Shown here: positions 11,835-29,700 of the stretch, one piece after another
How positions within the stretch are numbered: position 1 is the stretch's first letter
Layout of the letters: the number at the start of each line of letters is the position of its first letter
NCBI RefSeq assembly: GCF_030272615.1
Contig: NC_081414.1
Span: forward strand, 333,731,427-333,795,426
Direction: 5' to 3'
DNA length: 64,000 nucleotides
From: Cryptomeria japonica
Lineage: Eukaryota > Streptophyta > Pinopsida > Cupressales > Cupressaceae
The notes under the pieces: generated by a model
Databases searched by the model: none
Seen by the model: only the letters and a program-made list of their open reading frames with translations
What the model was told of the DNA's origin: nothing
Program-made: the position numbers and the translations under genes

Positions 11835-13640
11835 ACTTTGGCACCAAAAAAAATTTCTCTAAGAGTTTTGAAAAACATAGAATACAGATTGCAAAGATAG
11901 TACAACCAAATGAATTTGTTTTTGACAAACTCTAACAGGAAAAGTTACGTGCGAAAGGGCCTAGATTAACCCAAGATTTGATAGACTTTTACTGGTTTAG
12001 AACATGTAATGATTTAAAGATACATTGAAGATAATTACAAGCCTAGGTTGGAGAGTGGAAACCATCCGATGGGGCCTCTACAATAGAATACCTCAAGCAA
12101 AGTGGACATATAGAGATTCTAGTAGCCTTGGCTCCCCACCATGACACTCACTTCTAGGGCATATTAGATTCTCTTACCCCAAAGATTTGAAGATATTATA
12201 ACCAGGGGATTCCTACCTCATCTTGAAGAGTACATGAGAGGTATCTATGGGGTATGATTTGCACTCCCTAAACCATCAAATGCAAGAGATTTTGGCTACT
12301 AAAAACTGTTGGCTCATAGTAATGTTCTAAGGGATCCCAGTTCAACAATGGATTCTCAAAGAAAGCCACTTAAAGATTTAATTGATCTTATCAATGCAGA
12401 GAGGGCCTCCACATGCATTGAATTAACTCAACACTTCAACCACCTAACCAATATATTTATATAGCAGCTCCAAAAACCCACTTGAGATCCCACTAGGAGA
12501 GATGATATCCCCAACATATCTCAATTTGAAATACCCTTGCAAGGTGATGAAATGCTTAATCAAAGATATCCCTCACTACAAAGGAAAAATGTGAGTTTCA
12601 CTGTCACTTTTCCCTCTCTCCCAAGACTCTGAAGGTGGGTGGAAAGGTACTTTATGCAACTATGGGTCCACCCTACCAATCGAGAAAGTTCTCAAAACAT
12701 GGAAAACATAAGTTCATTCCATTTAAACATTGCAATGTGTAAACTAACCTAAACATAATGCAAATCCATGTCCATTTATTAAGACCAAATTAAAATGAGA
12801 GTTTGCATACATTCAAAAGAAAACTAAAAACATTCCTGCAAGCACACAAGTTAACTTAGTTTAATTCAAGTTTTTGATAGATCAAAACATCCCTATCATC
12901 CTCGCCACATGTTACAGATAAATCATTAGCATCAAAGAAAATCATAGTAGAAATAAAAAACATCGAGACAGAGGGAAATGGATTTTACCTATCTAATGTG
13001 ACATCCTAATTGCACGAATGTGAATTACTAACACAATGCATGCAAAATTTAACACAATGCATGTGAAATTTTGATCATACAAATGCGACAAGAACATTGA
13101 ATGAATATGAAATATATACATAGGGTTAGAAAAGAAATAATGCAGAACAAAGGGTTAGAATTCATTAATTATAATCAGATCGCTAATCTGGTCCCCTCTA
13201 TCATTTTGTATTTTAGAATATAGGCTTGGACACATTTCTAACATTGATAATAAGCGATTTACAACTATGGTTCAATTAGCTTATGTTCAGTTCTCAGGGT
13301 TTTCTGGTAGTGTTTTTGTTATCTTCTAGATTCTGCCCATTGCTTGGAACCTACAATTTTAATTCTCATCTTGTGAGACATGACATTAGACACATTCTAA
13401 AGAAAACTAGAAATTAAATGACTTTTTTTTTAGAATTGCAAAATTACCTAATATTTGGAAAGACGACAGAGAATCAAGCAAAGACGATATCAATACCTTA
13501 CCTTGCATTTACCTTAAACAAATGTGAAATAGCCGAGGTACAAATGAGAAATAGTAAAATGACGTATGTGAAATGCTAAACCAATGGATGTGAAATTCTA
13601 CCCATACTTATGCGAAATCCTAATGAAATAGCTCAGATTC
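11835..13640. other. Non-coding stretch, probably gypsy leader
   Basis: No protein is recognised. At about 13010-13620 the words ATGTGAAAT and ATGCGAAAT recur about nine times. The position between LTR and gag on the minus strand fits a long untranslated leader. Confidence 0.45.
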
Positions 13641-14988
13641 TGGGCAAACAACTGAGAGGAGGGGTGAATCAGTTGTGACAAAAACTAACACAAATTAAAC
13701 TTATTCTTAGATCTAATTATTATCCATGAAAGCATAAATCAACAACACAACATGAACACACATAACACCAAAATTTTTGATGTGGAAAACCCGGTCAAGG
13801 GAAAAACCATGGTGGGAACCTACCCACAATATGAAGATACTCTATTAGAAGTATTTGAAATATTACAATGGGCAATGCGCATGCATTCAAGCACACTGCC
13901 TAGAGCTCAATGCTCAAAAACAAGAAAGGGCTACAACCCAGGGAAGACTCACTATCTTACAAACAAATTTGGATCACATATGGGAGATCATGAATTGATA
14001 GGATAGCATCTCCTAATTCCTAGTTACAATTCCGGTTAAGTACATAACAACTTCTTCTCAGACTTCTTCTCTACCTCTGAAAGATGTATGCATTATTTTC
14101 TCATACACAATCCGATTCTCATCCACACACACACAATTACAAAGATATTATATTTATTTATACATGACATCAACCTTGTGAAGATCATTAAGGTCAGATC
14201 AACACTCACCACCTAATTACAAAAATATAATCTCACATGCTACAATATCACATGCAGACCAATCAATGTTAGATAAGACATAGTGCATACCCATATCACA
14301 CATCTTGAATGTGAAACACCTCCAAGAATTATGCATCGAACATCCGCAACATGCTACAAGCATCTAGTCAACCACAAAATATGAAGAATACTAACACATA
14401 AGAGAAAATCATCAATTACACGCACAACGATCAATGCGGACCACCAACACAATAGGCACATGATCTAGAAACATCCACAAGCATCATGAATTACCACCGC
14501 AACATTCACATCAACTCAAATTACTAGAATCGCATCATCATTATACAAAACTTCAAGAACACTAACTGTAACGACTGTCAACCTAGAAAAATAACTTGTG
14601 AAGCTCTAAACCATGAACCATCTGAATTGAAGACACACATCAACATCCCAAACACATCTCCAAATCTATACATCAAGATATCACAATGCGGAGCAATGCA
14701 GATCAAAATACTAACACTCTGCCATCACTGAACAACTGAAAAACCAGCCACAACACAAATACCCATAAATCACTCAAACATTCATGCGAACCTTTGAAAA
14801 TTGCACTGAATCATCTACACACAATCCTCTACAAACCCTTTAATCTGTGAACTTTTATCATCAACATGCTAAACAAATCAACTCATTGACCTTCAATGCA
14901 ACACTATCACAGACAGAGAAATATGTTGACATCAATGACAACACATCTCTCAGATATCTCTCAAGTACTTATTTGCAACATACTAACA
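13641..14988 (-). mobile_element. Second copia-type LTR, minus strand
   Basis: On the minus strand it begins at 14988 with TGTTAGTATG and contains the shared word TGTTGTCATTGATGTCAA. It ends near 13641, after a stretch that reads GATTCACCCCTCC, as in the copia LTR end at 60780. Next to the end, plus-strand GCTCAGATTC at 13631-13640 looks like a worn complement of the usual GCTCTGATACCA primer site. The flanks show no clean 5-bp duplication. The frame at 13752-14006 inside it is not protein-like. Confidence 0.5.
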
Positions 14989-16147
14989 ACAATCTCCCCA
15001 AACATCCAACAAAATCCTAGAAATGCACACAAAAAATCCGTACTGTGTACCTGCAAAAACATGGAAGACAGACAAAAGGTTAGTGTTGTAAGTTCATGTC
15101 GGCTTCACCATTGTTTTCATAGTTAAAATCATCATAAATAAACTAATTAGATTAAGGAAAATCATGAAAACTCAACTAATTAACAAATTCTAAATGCAAA
15201 TGTCAATGAAAGCGTGCAAATAAATAAATAATCAAATGAATCTAATTAAAACTCCCTATTTGCAACTTTGCTTCCATTGTCCTTCTCTTCCTTGTGAAAT
15301 GCTAGCTCTTAGTGTTGCGATTATCAACTTGCAAAATGGCACAAGAATTTGAAGTTTGTGATTACCAATGGGAGAATTGATGTGCAATTTATAGATTCTG
15401 GATGAGAGAAATTGATGGTTGGGATTGGTTTGAGAATAGAATCGATCAATGGTTAAGATTTCTTTAGAAAAAATTGATTAAGAGATAAACTGATTTGATT
15501 GATGAGTTAAGTGCATTGATTAATCAGATGACCGAATTGATTGATTAGTGAACTGAGTTGATTTCAAAGAGAAAACTGAATTGATTGATCTATTCCAAAA
15601 AGCTGATTTGGAGTTAGAAAAGGTGATTGGGGAGTTAACCAAGTTAACTGGTTAGTTGACTGAATTGATTGCCCAGTCAAACTGAAAGTCAGTGTCAGTT
15701 AGAATTTCAACATGTGTTGTAGGAAATTAATTTGAAATTCAATTTTGATTTGTATTTGAGTTGAATTTTGATTTTCAAATCATGAAATTGAAATGCAGAT
15801 TTATTGAAATTAAGTGATATTAGCATTTGGGGAATTTGAATTTTTGAATTTTGAATTAGTTAATTAAAAAAATTAAAGAAAATATTTAATTATTAGAAAT
15901 TGAACTTAATTAAATAATAAAAATTATTTAATTAAGAGTATTAGCTCAAAATTAATTAAATAATTATTTAATTAATATAAAGAAAAGGTTAAATGATTAA
16001 ATGATGAAGATAAGAAATTGAATAATTAATGATAAAATGTGATGACAAGAAGAATATAATTAGTTTAATTAAAGAATTAAAAAAATTATTAATTAATTAG
16101 GTTGAATAATTAGTGTGTTACCGATGAGACATTTTTAGGTGTCTACA
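14989..16147 (-). mobile_element. Gypsy LTR, minus strand, cut by the copia LTR
   Basis: On the minus strand it starts near 16147 with TGTAGACACCTAAAAATG, matching TGTATACACCTAAAAATG at 49473 and TGTAGACAACTAAAA at 62851. A TATAAATT box lies at 15386-15393 (plus-strand AATTTATA), about 750 bases in. Comparison with the complete LTR at 49473-50614 suggests about 100 bases of its end are missing where the copia LTR begins. Confidence 0.65.
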
Positions 16148-18411
16148 CATACATATTACACTTTATAGTTTGAATTAATATTATAAATAAATTAAAGTCT
16201 CTTTTTTAAAAAATAAAAGAAAACTTTATACAAATTTAAAAAATAATTATATACACTTTATTTATATGTATAATAACTAGTTGATTGATGAGTTTTAACT
16301 ATAATTGTTGTAATTTTATAATTATTTTATTTACAAGATTCATAATAAAGTTGAAACCCAAAATTTAATAAATTTGATTAAAAATCAACAATGAATTTTA
16401 AATTTTTTTCAATTAAATTAAACTATTATGAGTTCTTCTTTGAAATGAAATCAAATTTCTACAATCTCATATAAAGATAAGAGTAGAATGAAACTTTACT
16501 TACTGAATTTGTGTATTTATTTATTTTAAACTCATTTGAAAGAAGATTCACTTATTATAACACATTTCCTTCAAAATTCTTCAACTTTGCTCCAACTAGT
16601 AATGCATTTCATGGTCTTCCTCCTAATTTCTCAAATGCATTTCTTCTTTCTTTCTTATCTTTTCAAAGAAATAAAATTGTAAAACAATTGAAATTTTTTC
16701 AAAAAGAAACATGTTGAATACATCTAACATCTTCCCAATTTATAGATTTTGAGGTCGTAAAAATATGTTTACCATTAGTAAGAGTAATCCCCAAATTAGA
16801 GAGATTCTCTACTTAAATTTTCATTATTATCTCTCAAAAAAATGTAAAAATTAAGATATGTAACTCCCATATCCTATCATTTTCCAAAATTATCTTTATT
16901 CCTCCCAAATTAATTTCATAACTCCAATGTTATTATAATTTCTACCTTGGATTTAAAAATATTCTTATCATAAAATATGTTAGTAACTCTTAGCTTCTAT
17001 TATGCCAAAATGTTATGATCTTTCATTATTTTCCCAACACCATGTACTTTATTAAAACTAAAATTTACACAATAGATTACTTTAAAAGAATTCTCTTATT
17101 CTCTTTTTAGTTTATCTTTTAAACTAGATAATTATCTTTGCATTTAATGATATAAGTTAATGTGATAATTTATTATTTATTTTACTATGCACCTTAATCT
17201 CAGTCTGACTCTAAGGATCAAACTTTTAATAAATAAATATTGCAATCCTTTCTCAAAATTAATTAAAAGAGTTTCTCAAATGTTTTAATGAGGAGAGGGT
17301 TGTGACACTTAAGATGTAGTGTCTGAATTTTTTATTTCCTTAACAAAGGAAATATTATTTTTCTTAAGATTATGATATCTTACTTTGACATTCTTAAACG
17401 GGGAGCTCATGAAATAATAGTTTTCTCACCAGTATCATCTCCTTTCTAGGTTAAGACACTCAGACAAGAATGTTTTGAGGTGAATAAGTAAATGTTGAAA
17501 GGCTTGCTATAATTTTGGTTAGGCAATATTGCAATATTGGTTATAGTACTCTTAATCACTTCAAAAGTTTTATTAACCTTAGTACTTCATCCTATTTTGG
17601 CACCCTTATTCACATGTTATTCAAAGCATGTACAATATTTGCAAAGCCACTAATGAAACTTCTAACAAAATTGATTTTCCCAAAGGAAGATTTCAACTCT
17701 TTTTTACTAAATGGAACTTGATTAACTTCAAGATTGCCTCTATCCTCTCTAGGTTAAATAAAATTCCCCTCTATAAAATTATGTGACTTAAATGTTTCCT
17801 TAGATTTAACTTTGAAGATATCTTCTTGGGATTCAAAGAAATACTTGATTCTTTACATCTTTGGAGTATTTTGCATAGAACTTGCACATGATCAGATATA
17901 TCCTTAAAGAACTATGAGATCATCTTGAAATGGCTAGAAAATATATACTTTTCCTATGAATGCAAACTAGGAACTTATTAATTCACCATTTTTAATCTAT
18001 GAATCATTTCATTAGGGGAACAATCAATTAGGCTCAAATTCGGTCCTCAAGGAGAGTTGAACACTTTGACTAATTGTTCCATTTTTTATTTGATATGATT
18101 GGATATGAAGATGCAAGAACTAAGTAAGATGACGCAAATTGGCAAGATTTAGCATAAATAGGTAGATATAGAATAAAAAGAAGACACAAAAGTATAGATC
18201 AAGAAATGAAATACAAAGAGGAGTCTATAGTAGAATTCTAGAGAAGTGTCAAACTATGGAACTAGGTGAATTAGTCCAAGGGTTTTCGCTCGTTCAAAAG
18301 CTAGAATTGTGTATCTCAATCTACTTTGCACAATACCATGAATTTCAACTATTAGATCTATAACTTGTACACATAGAATAGGGGAAAACGTTGTGTTGTA
18401 TAGGGTCTTGC
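16148..18411. other. AT-rich DNA without a recognisable gene
   Basis: Short frames only (68 residues or fewer), none protein-like. This stretch separates the minus-strand gypsy LTR from the CACTA element. Confidence 0.6.
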
Positions 18412-18540
18412 CACTAATACATTTGGGGTCAAATTCCGATAGAGGTTTCTGACAGACAAGGAGCATTGTGTGAAAATTTCCGACGACCTCGGGCATTTTA
18501 TTTTTAAAAAAAAACACAAGGCATTTTCATTTTGAAAGAA

Positions 18541-18600
18541 AACCGAAGCCGTCTTGCCTCCCTGCCCCCCCACCGCCGGAGCGATCTCTACACAAGAAAG
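18541..18600 (+). other. GC-rich possible untranslated first exon of the CACTA element
   Basis: A sharply GC-rich 60 bases in AT-rich surroundings ends CACAAGAAAG followed by GTAAGA, a good splice donor. In maize Spm a GC-rich non-coding first exon lies close to the left end and takes part in methylation control. The likeness of position and composition is seen; the role is inference. Confidence 0.4.
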
Positions 18601-19262
18601 GTAAGAACTCTTTGTTTTTCAATGAAGGCAACTAAATTTTTTTCGCAACTGGTTTTGTTTTTCGAATTAATCCATTTTGTGCATATCTTGCGATCTTAAA
18701 ATTCCATGAAATGACATCTCTTTGAGGTATTCCGTCATACAGTTCACATGCCGTGTGTATGCTACCCCATTTTGCGATTAAAACCCCCTTTGATTATGCT
18801 TTGATGCTACCCCATGATTGGAATTGGTTGTTGTGTCTTCAGGTTCGGGTGTCCAAGCAACTATTGCTATCCCACCCTACCTATTGTTTGATAGTTGTAC
18901 AACCAAAATCGAGAAACTTGCCATTCTATATATGGATGGAAGTCGGAACCGCTAATCCATGACTAGGAAGGCAGGTAAACCATTACCCGGGGATATATAG
19001 AAACTAGATACCGGACGAGGAAACCAGGGGTGGGTGGATATCGGGATTGTGTGTGGTGTTTGAGTTGGGTCTGCGCCTCAGAGTTAGGGTGAGGGCCGAG
19101 GAGGGAGGAGAGGATGCGTATGCGAGGGGAATGAGGGAGATTAGTAGTATGAGGTTTAGGGTAGAGATTGGTGATTCCATTTTCAGAGGTTATTGAGGAG
19201 GGGAATGTGGGGAATAGGATTAAATAGGTTGTGATTGTGAGAGTGGGTGAATTGGATTAAAT

Positions 19263-19514
19263 AGATTCACCTAAGAGACTAAGCAGATTCACATAACGAT
19301 AGGTGGATTTTCCTAAAGATGAAGGGATAAGACTTAACAAAAAGAGGACTTAGGATGATGACAAGGAGGATTCATTTAAGGATATGGCATATTCACCTAA
19401 GGGATAGTGTATTCTCCCAAGAATATGGAAAAATTATTGATTGGTGGAATGACATACTAGATCAAGGAATGATACAAGGGTAGATTCACCTAAATATAGG
19501 GTAAATTCAGCTAA
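19263..19514 (+). repeat. Cluster of eight ATTCACCTAA-type motifs
   Basis: Copies at about 19263, 19284, 19304, 19368, 19389, 19411, 19482 and 19503 fit the consensus RGATTCACCTAA with one to three changes (for example GATTCACATAA, TATTCTCCCAA, AAATTCAGCTAA). They share one orientation and lie within 1.1 kb of the transposon's left end. En/Spm elements carry arrays of a 12-bp TNPA-binding motif in such positions; this may be the equivalent. Confidence 0.5.
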
Positions 19515-20566
19515 AAGGGTACCCATGAGATTGTGGTATTGAGTACCTATCTATGGATGGTGTATTTGGATACAAGTATGATGAAACCATGCTTGTGTAT
19601 GATGAAACAAAGTCCAGATCTCTATTATAGGTCCAACATAATCTCTATTATTTGAGACACCATTTTATTAGCATATCCAATTAGGGTAATTTATGGGTTT
19701 AATTATGGATCATGTTGTCTATTTCCATGCACTATTGAACTTATTTGGATGTATTGTGATTATAAATAAATTATGTTTGTACCTTAGAAAGGGTACTCCA
19801 ATTGATGTTTGGGCAGTTTATTTGAAAACTTATGGTGATTATTGCCCTATGTTATGTAATGGAGTTATTTTTACACTAAGTAATTAACTAGAAAAATGAA
19901 TTTGTATTGTTGTACAATTATGATGAAACCATGCTTGTGTGTTTACATGTTTGTCCATCCTATTGAGAACCAACCTCGCAGTTGAGGAACTCAATAAATG
20001 TGGTGTTAAGTAGAAGAATGGAAAACTCAAGAAGCTATGGTGACATATTGTGGCATTAGTAGGGATTATCTCTATTGACCACACCTTTCAAAGATAGTAT
20101 CCCCTAGTTCTCCTCATAGAATGGACCATTGGATGGCTCATAGTGGTATCCTATCCTACATTTATCTTGATGGCATTGCCAATAGTTGGTATGTGGTTCT
20201 TGGTACGAGTTTCCTCTTACCCTATTATCTTATTTATATCTTTGTTCCAACATGTGGAGATTGATTTTTGTCATGCTATGATGATTTTCATGTTTGCATG
20301 TGTTTTGACATTATGCAAATAGATATGATGTCACATCATACTTATGTTTTGATATAGTGTAGGTGATGGTTACATGTTGTTGATGGTAGCGATTTGGGTT
20401 CAAAGACACAATTCCACACACACACACAAATATTTGAAGATGCATTTTATATTATTCCTTCTTAGTGGCAATTAGTGTTGGAAGATTTGCACACATGTAG
20501 AGAGGAACTCATGTTAGATACAATAGGTTGTGTTTGATAACATTTGAATGTGCCTCATGATGTATA

Positions 20567-20898
20567 CATATAGCTTTGGTCTGTGACATGCATGCACATT
20601 TTTCCATAAGACACATTGCTATGTGGCATGTGCCCTATGCATGTCATCTTTGTGAGGCACGTTGCTATGTGCAATGTGGCCCTAGGTGTGTCTTCTATAT
20701 GAGGTGTATTGCCATGATATGTTAGGATTTGTAGTGTGCAGGCCACAAATGCATGCATGAGGGACTATTATTATAGTCATGTTTTTTGGGCATGTAGCCT
20801 AGGCATGTCTTCTCCATTAGGTACATGGCCATGCCATGTGGGAGTTTTTGTGTTCATGCCACAAATGCACACATGAGGGACTATTATTGGAGTCATGA
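20567..20898 (+). repeat. Degenerate tandem repeat, period about 115 bp
   Basis: Two clear units (about 20681-20779 and 20796-20898) share CCTAGG.(T/A)GTGTCTTCT-like starts, GCCACAAATGCA and the ending ATGAGGGACTATTATT. A worn earlier unit begins near 20567. Confidence 0.65.
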
Positions 20899-21805
20899 TG
20901 AATCTTCACTCTATTTAGCCACAATTTCTAGTCATATAGTTATGTAATGTGCACTTTTAAGGATTGTGAAGTTTCCTTCAATTATTGATGATCTCTCATC
21001 TTTGTTGCATGGGCCAACAATTTTATTTTATCTTGTTTGAATTAGTTTAATCACTATTGTGAGTTTTCTCTATTGTGTAGTTATTGTGGCTATGCTTGAT
21101 TTGCTATTGGAATTGAACACATTTATTTGACTTATTATTGTTACTATTTTTTCTTTCTTTCAATATTTATGATCTTTGGTAGTTTAGTGAAACTCTTGCT
21201 ATTTTTAAATGTTGCCTTCTTTGTTGTGATGTGATTCCTCACCAAGATCGACATAGATAACCTTGGATGAGTGTATATAAGGAATCAAACATTGGGAAAA
21301 TTTGAGGATAGGGGTAAGTGTTTGTTGTATGGGTAGCTACGATCCACTTGTACATTCTTAGTGATTATTGACGGCTATGTCTTGGAGCTGGCTAATCCCA
21401 TTAAACAAACAAGGGGGAAGTCATACATAATCGTATGGATCCTCCCTAGTTGTGTGTGGATTCAAGACGGCCATCATTTCATATGGTTCTTGGTTACTTT
21501 GTGAGACCATGGCATCCTCTTAGACCAATATGTGAGCCTTGTATTGTTATCCCTGCAATGTGGATGAATAAGTGTATGTTTAAATAAATGCTTTGCTTAG
21601 AATACTCAAAAATGTCTCCCAAAAAGTCTGCAACAGGCAAACTTTTAGTAAGAATTTGTAGACACAATGCTCAGAAATTCACACAATCAGCTACATTAAA
21701 TACATTCTCTATTAAGTTCAATGGTTTTGGTTCGATTTGAAATTTTTGTGAAGCTTTTGCACTGAAGTTTCCATAGCTTGATTTTTTTGCTTGTGAAGAA
21801 AGACC

Positions 21806-26225
<4,420 letters not shown>

Positions 26226-26374
26226 CATGAATGAAATGTATGAGATGCGATTACTATATTATCTATTTAATATTGATATCTTGATAGAAATTGATTTGAC
26301 TTATATGGTTACATAATTAATTCATATGTTTTGAATTCTAATGCCATTACTTAATTAATTCATGATGCACCTCT

Positions 26375-26558
26375 AGCTATGTGATAGATGGTGATTTAAA
26401 ATACATATGTGATGGATTACATGCTTATGATGATACATGTGACATTTTTTGAACTTTGTGTTTATTTATGGAATGTGGACTACTTATTAGCTATGTGATG
26501 GATGGTGATTTATGATATGTATGTGATGGATTACATGTTTATGATGATACATATGTGA
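26375..26558 (+). repeat. Direct duplication of about 70 bp downstream of TNPD
   Basis: AGCTATGTGATRGATGGTG followed by TATGTGATGGATTACATG and TTATGATGATACATRTGTGA occurs at 26375-26442 and 26489-26558. Shorter ATGATACATATGTGATGCTT words follow to about 26640. Confidence 0.65.
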
Positions 26559-26731
26559 TTCTTATGATGCTCAATTACATATATGATGATACATATGTGA
26601 TGCTTATGATGCTTATGATGCTTATGATACTGCAGTATTTATTGTTTATCAGATTACAAATGTAATGCTTATGATGCTCAATTGTTGGTGTAGGAACCTG
26701 AAGCCCTTTGATGAGGATCCTGCATAGTCTC

Positions 26732-29700
26732 ATGGATCGACAGGTATAAGTCAATAGACCTTATAGAAATAATATATTTTTTAAAAATTACAAGAAAAAC
26801 AAACTTCCTCAGTTTTTCAAACATCAACATTAGCAGCAAATCTAATACAGTTATCAACACTTGAGGCCCCAGTTGGACTTACTCAAATTTTAATCTCAAC
26901 ATCAACTTTATGGCCGACTTCTTCATCAATATTACCCTCATTTACAAAATATCTCTCTCATTACCAACTAACTCTCTCATTTGATGGTGCACAGGTATCA
27001 CCAAATAGGTATTTGTCAGATGTGTCTTCCTCGAGTGAGAGAAATGCAGGAATAGAAGAGGAAAGTGAGACATGTAGTAGATCTCAAATAGGGAGATCAA
27101 CTAGAGGTCAAAAGATTAGAAGAAAATTCAATAAACGCATGGAATTTTTTCTTGCTCAAGGGGGGTCATGTTCTTATGATGATGAGACCAAAGGCGACAT
27201 TGAGGTGCCCTTGAGGTACAAACATCTACTGAAACAATGTGTACCCAAGGAACTTCCTCCAATAAACATTGATTTTTGTGTTAATGAGAGGATATATCGC
27301 ATAGCACCTTCGTCGTTACATGGTTTGGGCCTATTTTCCATGGACAGCATAAAGGTCTGTTACAACAAAGTTGTTGAATTGATGGAGTTTGTTGGACCTT
27401 GTTACAATTATAATGATTGGATGCAGATTGTTCGATATAAAAAAAGTATGCATAGGTATGCACTGTCAACCAATTATATACAACAAAAAGATAATGATCA
27501 AAGTAAACGAGTGGCTGTATACATTGATGGAAGGCCAAAAGCAACAGGGAATATTGCAGGTTTTATAAATAGTACACGACCTGGGTCAACTAATAAGCAA
27601 CCCAATTGCATATTTGAGGCATGTGAGGGAAATTGTGTGTTTGTATGTGCGATAAAATCAATAAGTGCAGGGGAAGAGCTGCTAATCAACTACAATTTGA
27701 ATCATATAGATACAAACAAAGTTACTATCATGGGGGTGGTACGTACTATATATATACCATTTAAGCCAACTTCCAATTAATGAATCCAATAAACCATTGT
27801 ATTATTAAGTTTTTTTGCTAAGTCTATTGGTTTCATTTCGCTAATGTTTTTATATTTTTTCTTTGTCACAGGGCCACATGGATCCACCACATAGCACAGA
27901 TAGGGGTGTAGGTCCCGACACTTCTACAGAGCAAGTAAACCTCATTGTAATTGTATAAATTAGATAGAATCAAACTGTTACATTATGATCTTTTCTTGAG
28001 TGTTTTGAAGTAATTTTGATAGTGTTAATTATATTCTTGTCACAGACAGATGTTCGGGATAAGGGAAAGGAACCTGTAGTACCTCAGCAGCTACATAGGG
28101 ATGTGGGGCAGTCGACAATGTTATGCGCTAATGACATCGCACTTACTGCAAACCCTATGTAATTTGTACATAAGAATATTAGAAAAATTAGGCAAGAGAT
28201 TCTTGATTTGGCAACCATAAGTCCTCAAACTGATGAGATAACAAAGAGGGTGCAACTATTGTTGACGACAATGGAAAACTTGCAAGTAAGCAGTAATGAA
28301 AGCTTTAATCATAACAAAAGTTCAATAATGGTTTATATTTTTATCTCTTTTATGTCATTAACTAAAATATGTATGTGTTGTTTTTACAGAAATTTATAGG
28401 GCCTCATCATCCTGGTGGTGTTGATCAGGGTATTGCGAGTAGTTCAGGTGATGACCATGTTCTATATATTAAAACCACTCCTTTGGACTTGTGAACTTGC
28501 TTTTTTAATGTTTTACATATTTAATGTATTACTCTTCAGGTGCTGACATGGGTCCGAGGTCGAGCCCAACTGTATTGCCGACTGCAATGTCGGCAACACG
28601 TAGCATGCAGACATTGTCTGTTGCACCGGCTCGTGTTGACCCGCCCACTGGTGGTAGATCCCTCTTTTTCTCTCTCTTTAGTTATGTGTTTATTACCCTT
28701 GAAGTGTTCTTTCTTGGAGGCATTTCATAGTGGATTCATTTACTGTGGCAGGAGATGCACATGAGGATGCGCCAGAGGCGAGTACTGCTGATAACATACC
28801 ATCATTTCCTGGATCTTCCCGTATTGCTAGTACGGGAACGTTGCAGGCCACATTGGTGGTTAGCGACGAAGAAATGATTCCCTTGAAGATACAGAAGGTT
28901 CCAGGTACTTTAAAAATATTATTATATATAGTCTAATTGTAATTTACTTACTGATCACTCATTTTGGACTAATGATCCCATTTTTTTTTTGCAGGAATTG
29001 ATATTTTTTATAAAAATCTTAATGACATTTCATTGCAGATATTTGGGCCCACCATACGTAAAAGGTGGAACATCATACATGAACTAACCCTTATCCACTA
29101 TTTTGATTTCATATCATTGCTATAATAGTTTTCCTTTTATCCATTTCTTGAACTATATCAAAGGTAGCTTCAGTTTCTTTCTAAATCTAACAGGTTTGTT
29201 TTTGCTTTTAAGGTGGAATGACCAAGAAAAAAAGTTAAAAGATGAACTCACAAACCGTATGGTAGGGTTGTTTGGAAATGACACATTCGACAAGACTAAG
29301 CTCCTGGAAAAAGCTGGCACATATCTGAAGTATGTGAGGGACCAATACAGGACACATTTAGAGAAGAACGTAAAGTATGAGCGTCCCCCCATGATTCCAA
29401 AGAGGGAGTGGAAGGACCTGATTTTGGATGCAAAGGAGAGAATTGAAAGGAAAAAAGGAAATACACCACTAGACGCCAGAAGAAGGTATGTGATACTATT
29501 AAGAATGTGAATATGTACTAATTATTCATTATATTTATATAATCTAACATATTTCAAACTTTTCATAGATTGAGTGACACGTCAAAGGCAACCAAGGCAA
29601 GACAAGAAAAGCATGGGCAACACAAACTCGGCTCTGGTGGTTATATGAAACTTGCCGCACGAATTGTAAGAATCAGTAAATTAAGTATCACATCAAAATA

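Larger units (their letters stand above)
2830..16147 (-). mobile_element. Degenerate Ty3/gypsy LTR retrotransposon, minus strand
   Basis: On the minus strand the order is LTR (16147 down to about 14989), non-coding leader, gag, protease, G-patch, RT, RNase H and integrase. All coding parts are broken by stops and frameshifts, and several catalytic residues are changed. The leader is about 2.5 kb once the copia LTR (13641-14988) and TRIM (11457-11834) are set aside, close to the 3.0 kb leader of the plus-strand relative at 49473. The gag tail, protease and G-patch match that relative closely in wording. Linking the LTR to the coding part is inference from spacing and orientation; no 3' LTR was found. 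Confidence 0.7.
18601..21805. other. Left non-coding arm of the CACTA element
   Basis: No gene is recognised. It would be promoter-side and first-intron DNA of the element. It holds a G-rich patch at about 18960-19200, the ATTCACCTAA motif cluster and a degenerate tandem repeat, listed separately. Confidence 0.5.

Noticed and set aside
13010-13620. Spaced repeats of ATGTGAAAT that might suggest a CRISPR-like array
   Set aside because: Spacing is irregular, the units are only nine bases, and the host is a plant.
18357-18573. Two minus-strand frames (87 and 71 residues) at the CACTA left end
   Set aside because: They run across the terminal repeat and GC-rich patch in overlapping frames, with no protein pattern.
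27281-27689. Minus-strand frames opposite the SET exon
   Set aside because: The plus frame has the SET motifs and consistent splice phases; the minus frames are shadows.
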